From assembly GCA_013368315.1 (NCBI GenBank), contig JAACJM010000028.1:62001-126000 (forward strand): 64,000 nt of DNA, read 5' to 3'. The translations under genes and the position numbers were made by a program. Under the pieces are notes generated by a model. That model ran no database searches. It was not told the DNA's origin and saw nothing but the letters and a program-made list of their open reading frames with translations. Positions within the stretch are counted from its first letter, which is position 1. Each line of letters begins with the position of its first letter. Below are positions 57,531 to 64,000 of this stretch, one piece after another. The DNA is from Tetrapyrgos nigripes (Eukaryota; Basidiomycota; Agaricomycetes; Agaricales; Campanellaceae).

Positions 57531-58568
57531 TACCTCGTATCCTTATCAGGCTGTCACTGTTGACTAGTCTTCCTTGACTTGCAGAGTTTGTCCTCTGCCG
57601 GGATTAGCTTGATAATGAGTTTTGACTATAGTTCTACACCGGAATTTACGCAGAATGAACCAATATTACCTGCACGGTGATCGTATGGTTAGACTAATCA
57701 ACATTTTCCTGCTAAGAAATGTGTTCTCGTTGGGCCCGGGGGTTACGAAGCTTCGGCCACTGACAAAGTTGATTTCGGGACCAGAGCATGGGGCCGTGAG
57801 CTGTGGAGCGCCTGCTGAGTGCTGAGAGTCTAATATGGGATATTCAGCGTGCGTTGCAAGCATTGTTATATTCACAGTCGGCCACACTATTTGTGGTTAG
57901 AAGTTAACCAAGATGTTTTCAGACTACTTTCCTCGGAACTACTACTGCAAATCCGGCTTTCAAAACAACATCCTCATGCACCCCATATCCGCAGGGAGAC
58001 CGCTACAAGTACAGCCTACATAGAGCGCCCCACAGAAAAAGCATTTTTCCCGTTGGTTTGACTATCATCATTGTGTTCTGGAGAAATTTATTATTTGGCT
58101 GTTTCAGGTTCTTGTTTTAACTGGAATCTCAGAACTGGCTCTGAATACCATTGGATACCCGATACGAATCTGCAGGACTGACGTGACTTCTGGGTGCTCT
58201 GGGTCATTTCGTGATTTCCGGCGATGGTCAACTTTTCATCGTACATCTTTTTTCCCTGGATTACCACACTCTTCAGATTTACTGTATGGTAATCCCGCTC
58301 CCGGCATAACGGAAAGGCGATTTGATGAAGCCGTAGCGACTTCGTCTATGCTTGCACTACCTATCCTAACGAGGATGACCGAAACGCCGCCTTGGGAGGC
58401 TACTAGTAACTGTGTCTCAAAGCTGCGATGGGTAAGCCTGGAATCTCCGGTTTCGTCTAGACGTCTCGCTACGAGCTACAGGATCGCAAATGTGACAAAG
58501 TCAGACAGCAGTTCAGTCTTCACAAATCCTGATGAGTTCTTTTCCGGAGATTTGACTTGTCTGCAGAC

Positions 58569-58576
58569 TATAAAAG
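58569..58576 (+). promoter_or_regulatory. TATA box of beta-barrel gene copy 2
   Basis: TATAAAAG 82 bases before the start codon; the corresponding box in the third copy is at 63145-63152. Confidence 0.65.
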
Positions 58577-58650
58577 CTGCAGTCTCGTATCCCACTTTGA
58601 GCATCAAAGCAAACCTTTTCATCTTCAAAGACTTGCGATCTCCAATCACT

Positions 58651-59166
58651 ATGTTCTCTAAACTCGCTGCTCTTACTGCTATCTTCACCGTCTTGCCCAT
58701 GTTCGCTGTCGCGCAGTCGGGCACTGGTGACGGTGAGTATTGCAGTTTTATTTACTGCTGCTGCGAAGGCTCACCGAACACCATCTTCCCAGCAACCTTC
58801 TTCAGCCCTGGACTGGGTGCTTGCGGATTCACCAACAGTGATTCTGATCCCATTGTCGCCGTTTCCAGTCAGATTTTCAACAGGTAAACTTCACTCCCTT
58901 CTCTTCATTGGCACAGGATTGCTCATGCTCACCTTCAGCGGACTCTGCGGCAGGCAGATGAACGTCAACTGTAAGTTCCTTTTTCAGATCCTTTTTACTA
59001 CGTGGTCTAATGATATCCAGTCCAAGGACGTAGCGTTACCGTGACCGTTGTCGACTCGTGTCCCGGCTGTGGACCAGGAGACATCGATCTCTCCCCCTCT
59101 GCATTCAGCCAACTTGCAGACCCGAGTGTAGGACGTATCCAAGGTGTCCAATGGAACATTGTCTAA
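58651..59166 (+). CDS. Small secreted double-psi beta-barrel protein, copy 2
   Basis: Four exons, about 115 residues. Signal peptide MFSKLAALTAIFTVLPMFAVA, then FFSPGLGACGFTNSDSDPIV, SSQIFN joined to SGLCGRQMNVN, FQGRSVTVTVVDSCPGCGPG and DIDLSPSAFSQLADPSVGRI, ending VQWNIV at 59166. This is the compact RlpA/barwin-like fold found in many small secreted basidiomycete proteins, likely active at the cell wall. Only a few residues differ from the copy at 63.2 kb, and both differ strongly from the one at 26.5 kb. All splice sites are canonical. Confidence 0.9.
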
Positions 59167-59738
59167 CGGTTTGGTCCATTCGACGACAAACGAATCTACC
59201 ATTAATGTTTGGTTCTCTTGCTTGGATGACCGCTCCAACTGACTTGCACAACTTTAGAATAAGCGTAGTATATACTACTGGACGAGTCGTTTAAAAACTA
59301 CATAATGATATATATATATTATTCCATCAGGACCTGCTGAACCAGAATGACCCGACCAGGCTTCGCCAATTGTTTCGTGCAACAGCCTGCTGTTGTCAGT
59401 AACATCGAGAAACAAGCCTGAAGAGAGCTGCCGCTGGTATCCGGATGAAGAGCACTGCTAGCGCCGAACTCTCTTGAGCAACATCCTTCACAAACAAGTC
59501 CTAGTGTTTCAAGGCATTATCCCTGTTAAAATGACCTTCAAATTTTTCTCAAGCTAATGGAAGAGTTTGACGTGGCCGAGGCGAGACGCATTTTGCAGCA
59601 TTTGCTTTTGTTGATGAGCAAGGCCGAGTGCTCTCACTTCAACTGAGCTAGTACCTGACCTGTCCATGTCGATCCTTACCCCAGCCAGGAGATTACCTTA
59701 TTGCTGATTTCTGTCGGTAGTCTGGTAGTAATCTCATA

Positions 59739-60133
59739 GGGCTGGCGCCCACAAAATGTTATTAAGTAATCATGACCGGTAACTGAAGGACACAGTCAAA
59801 TTGGCTCATAATCTCTTTTTTTCTTGGCAAGGACCATCTTAAGAAAGCAGCAAAACTGCCTGCAAAATTCCGAAGACAAAAATCAAAGGTCAAGGCTATA
59901 TACTTTGGAGCCAAAGTCACAGCCAAAACTAGACGCGAAAATGGATTTGGTTCCTTATCGCGAGTTCTGGTCCATTTTCGGTCGCAATTTTTGGTATTCA
60001 AGAATATATCCATTGGAAGATGCTATTCGTGAAACAAAATCCAGAGTGGCAACAATTACCGACTAAATTACTGAGAAAAAGGTGCATGTGAATATTTCGT
60101 GATTACCTCATAACTTTTTGTGGGCGCCAGCTC
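59739..60133. mobile_element. MITE-like element with 30-bp-class inverted repeats
   Basis: Left end GGGCTGGCGCCCACAAAATG and right end (reverse complement) GAGCTGGCGCCCACAAAAAG extend as imperfect terminal inverted repeats of about 33 bp. The 395-bp element is flanked by TA on both sides, as for Tc1/mariner-type insertions. It has no transposase; the interior is A/T-rich with a short open frame only. Confidence 0.8.
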
Positions 60134-60150
60134 TAATTAGTCTCGCGTAG

Positions 60151-60576
60151 CCAGACTGACGATATACGCTTGACACTCTTCGTGTGCGTATATGTAGTCT
60201 GGTTCCAAAGTAGAGGGCTGTGTAACGCGCGACTTTGATGATGAGCTAATCATTTTGCAGGAAAACAGCTGGAGAGAGCGCTTTGCTGGTCAAATCCGGC
60301 AATTGTCCAGCGGCCTCGCGATTTGACCCCAAGTCACAATCGCTTCCTCTTTGTCTTCCTACGCCAATTTTTGGGCTCACATCAACTCAGTTAATCTTTA
60401 CAAGCCTCCAGGAGAACTTTCCTGGCATTTTCGTGAGGATCTGCGGGCTGAAAAGGGCTGAAAACGTGATTACGTCATTTTAAAAGTCGCGTTACACAGC
60501 CCTATAAGAAAGACAAAGCTCTAATAGAATACCACCAGACTACGTATACACGACTCTCTGTGTATCGTCAGTCTGG
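60151..60576. repeat. Inverted hairpin repeats enclosing a second element
   Basis: A 52-base imperfect palindrome at 60151-60202 (starting CCAGACTGACGATA, ending GTAGTCTGG) recurs in inverted orientation at 60535-60576. Between them lies the element at 60213-60502, so it may have landed inside an older inverted-repeat element. Confidence 0.7.
60213..60502. mobile_element. Second MITE-like element
   Basis: Terminal inverted repeats GGGCTGTGTAACGCG..ACTTT (left, from about 60215) and AAAGTCGCGTTACACAGCCC (right, to 60502). Length about 290 bp, with TA-containing flanks. No coding capacity. Confidence 0.75.
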
Positions 60577-61318
60577 TTCTCGAGACTACCAAGTCGGTCT
60601 CATTCTCAGCAATGCGTACCTAGCAAGTTACGAAAAACTTGTACGCTCCTACTTTCTATTGCTCAGCTATGGAAGATTCATCAACGCCATATACACAACC
60701 AAGGATGAGTTACGTAGCTGGGGGAAGCTGTGTTACTTGTATTGAGGGAGGGATGATACAGCAAGTTCGTTCATACCTTATATCTTGCCCAAATTCTTAC
60801 TGACGTCGGACCTTATGAATTTTAATAAGACTTGACTTCATCAACGAGAAGGACCCTGCTTTGGCCTCCGGTACCACTATTTCAACCAGCTTTCTTTTGT
60901 TTTTGTCCATCATCAACGGGCCAAGTCCGCTTTCTGAAGCAGATGGCAGAACAACATTGTCGGAGCCGGTCAGCTTGATAACTCAGATCTTACCCTTACG
61001 TTACTGAAAAATGCACGTTCATTGGATGTTTTGCAAAGCCTTGGTCGACTAATGGAACCAGAGCATGGAGCCTTGCAGAGCCTTGCGCTGTGGAGCGCGT
61101 GTTGAGCGTCTGATACAGAACATTCGCATTTATTCGCATTCATAGTTACCGACACCATCTGCAGTTAGAACCTAGCCAAACTCGGAATTACTACTGCAAG
61201 TCCGGCTTTAAACATAGCAAGATTATGTGCTCCATAACCGTCAGACGATGCTAAAGATGTGGATGTTGGATTGCGTTGCGTCTGGGGTGCGTGCGTGTTG
61301 GGGGAAGGGATGATCCAG

Positions 61319-61380
61319 GAGAAGGGAGAAGGGAGAAGGGGGAAGGGGAGGGGGAAGGGGAGGGAAGGGAAGGGGTAGGA
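61319..61380 (+). repeat. G-rich purine tract
   Basis: A run of GAAGGG/GGGGAAGGGGAG units with many G3-G5 blocks on the plus strand, followed by GGGAAGGGAAGGGG. Quadruplex formation is possible. Confidence 0.8.
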
Positions 61381-63144
61381 TAGGACTGGACAGTGCTAGT
61401 GCTAGTTCGGGAATTAATGAGTAGAAAGTAGAAACTTAGAAAGACTCTAAACGAGTCTAAAGAGAGGAGCAGAGGGATTCAGATGGACTCCAAAGTCGAG
61501 ACTCGACGATGTCTACCAGAGCGCTGGTCTCGTCGGGTTGACGTTAGTGCTTACAAGTGCGTCGGATCAGAGGGCCTAGCCGCTACCCCTAGAGCTAGCC
61601 TTAGCCTTAGCCTAGCGATGGATGTTCTGGATCGAGAGGTGCTTTGTGGCTCCTTCCTAGCTTCAGGCTTGTAAAGTTGTACCTATCACGTATGTATCAC
61701 AATCAGTCAGGACTCAGTCAGTCAGCGCTCAGGATCTATCAGGGTGTCTATCAGTGACATAGACATCCGGACAATGATACCAGAAGTTTGTTAGAGTCGA
61801 GGAACGAGGACATATTGGAAAACAAAAACATTAATAATGCATAGATTATGGAACGTGTACGAAGGTGTACGAGCTTTAGAACCCGTGCCTTCGATAACTC
61901 GTATGTAACTCGTATACATACATAGTACAGTATAGTACGGGGACGGGACGGGAAGGATGAGAGATACATACTACGATGGTATCATTCCAGAAACACTCCG
62001 GAAACAGAAAGAAACCAAACAGAAATTTGCCATAAATATTTGATACTTGCCGAAAGTCGAGACCACAACGAAATGATTGTTAAAAATCGTAAATCGTAAA
62101 TCGTCAACTCGAGATCTGAAGAATCAGAATCGATCGAGACTCGGGAAAATTTAAACAGATGCTGTTGAGTGTCGAAGGTAGGTTCAGTCACACGTCACAG
62201 GCCACCTGGTTTTTTTTTTTTTTTTTTGAAATTTACGGTCACATGTGGTCACATCTACGAGAACTAACTCATCCAGACTCATCCGTGTTTGTTTAACATG
62301 ATGCGTTAAACTGGTTGAACTGCCCTAGATCGGGGATCTGTCGGTTGTCATAGGATCCCGCTCGCTTGTCCAGGATATTAGGCTAAGGAATAAGTAATGC
62401 CATAACGAGTATGTAGGCCTATGTTTAGGGACGACAGGAAGAATCAAGATAGGACGGTAGGTGCGCACCCGCGCATGCGGGCCAATACTGTATACACAGC
62501 GTCCTGCGAGAAATTCTTCCCGCTGTTTTAGCTATCCCAACTACGGGTGCCACCGTGCGACGTCAACCCGTTATTTTGCACCTTCAATCAAGTTCTCGTT
62601 CTGGCTGGAATCTGGAATCTGGATTTCGTGCATGAAGAAGATAGATGCTATGGTTCTCCTAGTTCTCCTAGGGCTGTCGGAGAGAAACAGGCTCTGGAGA
62701 ACGCGAGTATGTGGCAAAACTAACGCGACTCTTGCTGAGCGCTTTCGGGGGTTTTCGAGACCGGTTTGCGACTCCCAGTGTCAGCTCTTCCTTGTCATTT
62801 CTTTTCTGTATCGTAACTGGCACTTTTGGATTCATTGCATGGTAATCCAGATCCGGGATAAAAGGAAGTGAAAAAGTGATGATTCGATGAAGCCGTGGTG
62901 ACTTCGACTACCTGGACTGTCCGACTGCCTAGCCTAAAGAGGATGACTTGGAAGTCTACACTTCCTGATTCTCAAGCTACGATGGGTACTCCTTATACAG
63001 GTGGAGGCTCAAATCTCAAATCTCCGGTTTTGTCTAGGCGTCCTGTTACGAGCTACAGATTCCCGAACGTTTTGAAATTAGACCCATCTCTGTGCTCACA
63101 ACTCCTTTCAGGTTCTTTTACCGAAATCTGCCTTGTGTGCACCG
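61381..63144. other. Non-coding, low-complexity stretch
   Basis: Contains short tandem motifs (CTTAGC repeats near 61595, TCAGTCAG near 61705, ATCGTAA near 62087), an 18-base T run at 62210-62227 and, from about 62780, the promoter homologous to copy 2. The open frame at 62461-62871 has biased composition and no domain; it is not supported as a gene. Confidence 0.5.
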
Positions 63145-63236
63145 TATAAAAGCTGGACTCTCGCTCCTACTTTGAGCATTGACACAAATCGTCTTCTCAT
63201 CTAGTCTCATTCAAAGACTTGCACTCTCCAACCACT

Positions 63237-63759
63237 ATGTTCTCTAAACTCGCTGCTCTTACTGCTATCTTCACCGTCTTGCCCATGTTCGCTGTCGCGC
63301 AGTCGGGCACTGGTGACGGTGAGTATCGCAATTTTGCTTACTGCTGATGCCAAGGCTCACCGAACACCATCTTTCCAGCAACCTTCTTCAACCCTGGACT
63401 GGGTGCTTGCGGATTCACCAACAGTGATTCTGATCCCATTGTCGCCGTTTCCAGTCAGATTTTCAACAGGTAACCTCCTACTGCCTTCTCTTCATTGGTA
63501 CAGGATTGCTCATTTTTCGCCTTCAGCGGACTGTGCGGCAGACAGATGAACGTCAACTGTAAGCTGTCTTTTCTACATCCTTTTTTTCCCTACGTGGTCT
63601 AAATGTTATCCAGTTCAAGGACTCAGTGTTACCGTGACCATTGTCGACTCGTGCCCCGGCTGCGGACCAGGAGACATCGATCTCTCCCCCTCTGCATTCA
63701 GCCAACTTGCAGACCTCAGTGTCGGACGTATCCATGGTGTTCAATGGAACATTGTCTAA
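63237..63759 (+). CDS. Small secreted double-psi beta-barrel protein, copy 3
   Basis: Same four-exon structure and nearly the same protein as copy 2. The signal peptide is identical, FFNPGLGACGFTNSDSDPIV replaces the FFSPG form, and it continues with SGLCGRQMNVN, FQGLSVTVTIVDSCPGCGPG and DIDLSPSAFSQLADLSVGRI, ending VQWNIV. Introns and flanks are also alike, with a TATA box 92 bases upstream. About 115 residues. Both genes look intact. Confidence 0.9.
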
Positions 63760-64000
63760 CGATCTGGTCCATCTGACGACGAACGATTCAACAATTACTG
63801 TTTTGATCCTCTTGCTTGGAAGACCGCTCGGCAACTGACTTACACAACAGCGTAGTATGTACTACTTGACGAGTCGTTTAGAAATTACATATAATATATA
63901 TTATTCTATCAGGACCTGCTGAACCTGAATGAACTCACCTCGACCAGGCTTCCCCAATTGTTTCGCGCAACGGCTGTTGCTGGAACGTCCAAAAAGAGCA
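63760..64000. other. 3' flank of beta-barrel copy 3
   Basis: Similar to 59167-59420, including the TATATATTATTC and ATCAGGACCTGCTGAACC stretches. No gene. Confidence 0.6.

Larger units (their letters stand above)
57500..59420. repeat. Segmental duplication, unit 1
   Basis: Patches similar to 60740-64000 occur at 57517-57540, 57765-57985, 58240-58650, and through the beta-barrel gene and its 3' flank to about 59400. Unit 2 has an additional stretch of about 1.5 kb (roughly 61240-62780). Confidence 0.7.
60740..64000. repeat. Segmental duplication, unit 2
   Basis: Second copy of the 57.5-59.4 kb region, running off the window end. The stretch from about 61240 to 62780 has no counterpart in unit 1 and is low in coding potential. 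Confidence 0.65.

Noticed and set aside
62461..62871. 136-codon open frame in the 61-63 kb region
   Set aside because: Biased composition, no domain, located in low-complexity DNA upstream of beta-barrel copy 3.
1..64000. CRISPR arrays, bacterial operons or prophage
   Set aside because: Intron-rich eukaryotic nuclear DNA; no regularly spaced repeats of that kind were seen.

Overview
The window is nuclear DNA from a filamentous, mushroom-forming basidiomycete (Agaricomycetes). The evidence is dense short introns (mostly 45-65 bp, GT-AG), a class I hydrophobin, a DUF6534 membrane protein, a fruit-body-specific-protein-like secreted protein, small secreted double-psi beta-barrel (RlpA/expansin-like) proteins and AAIHTT-type fungal P450s. 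No species can be named from sequence alone. Most genes have several exons, so the coordinates below span first to last coding base including introns. Splice sites were read by eye.

Layout. 1-9 kb: a short membrane-anchored protein (-), a secreted alpha/beta hydrolase (-) and a DUF6534 seven-helix-type membrane protein (+), with long gene-poor stretches. 9-14.2 kb: a Zn2Cys6 transcription factor (+) and a fruit-body-protein-like secreted protein (-). 15-19.5 kb: mitochondrial ribosomal protein uL14m (-), hexokinase (+) and a MYND protein (+), with reading-frame breaks in this block. 20-24.2 kb: two tandem GH28 pectinases (+), the second broken. 24.4-27 kb: AP-1 mu adaptin (+) and a small double-psi beta-barrel protein (-). 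28.6-31.2 kb: two paralogues of a family I do not recognise (+). 31.5-41 kb: phosphomannose isomerase (-), a DUF676/lipase-like hydrolase (+), a small unknown gene (-), a hydrophobin (+) and a conserved unknown protein (-). 41.4-50.8 kb: three cytochrome P450s (-), two of them a very recent tandem duplicate, with a Pif1-helicase remnant between them. 51-55.4 kb: housekeeping genes ATP3 (-) and SUI3 (+), divergent, then a DUF1774-like membrane protein (-). 55.7-56.9 kb: a third member of the unrecognised family (-). 57-64 kb: repeat-rich DNA with two near-identical double-psi beta-barrel genes in a segmental duplication, and two MITE-like elements between them.

How it fits together. Conserved single-copy housekeeping genes (uL14m, hexokinase, APM1, phosphomannose isomerase, ATP3, SUI3) alternate with duplicated, fast-evolving secreted or accessory genes (pectinases, P450s, beta-barrel proteins, the unknown family). 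No metabolic cluster is evident: the P450s have no linked terpene synthase or polyketide synthase. The observations most worth following are (i) the unrecognised three-gene family whose members share about 170 bp of promoter sequence, (ii) an intron that seems to have been born by local duplication of its own exon, (iii) a pectinase micro-exon that cannot be spliced in frame and is shared by both copies, and (iv) the P450 tandem duplication, which differs by a 1.3-kb helicase-bearing block.
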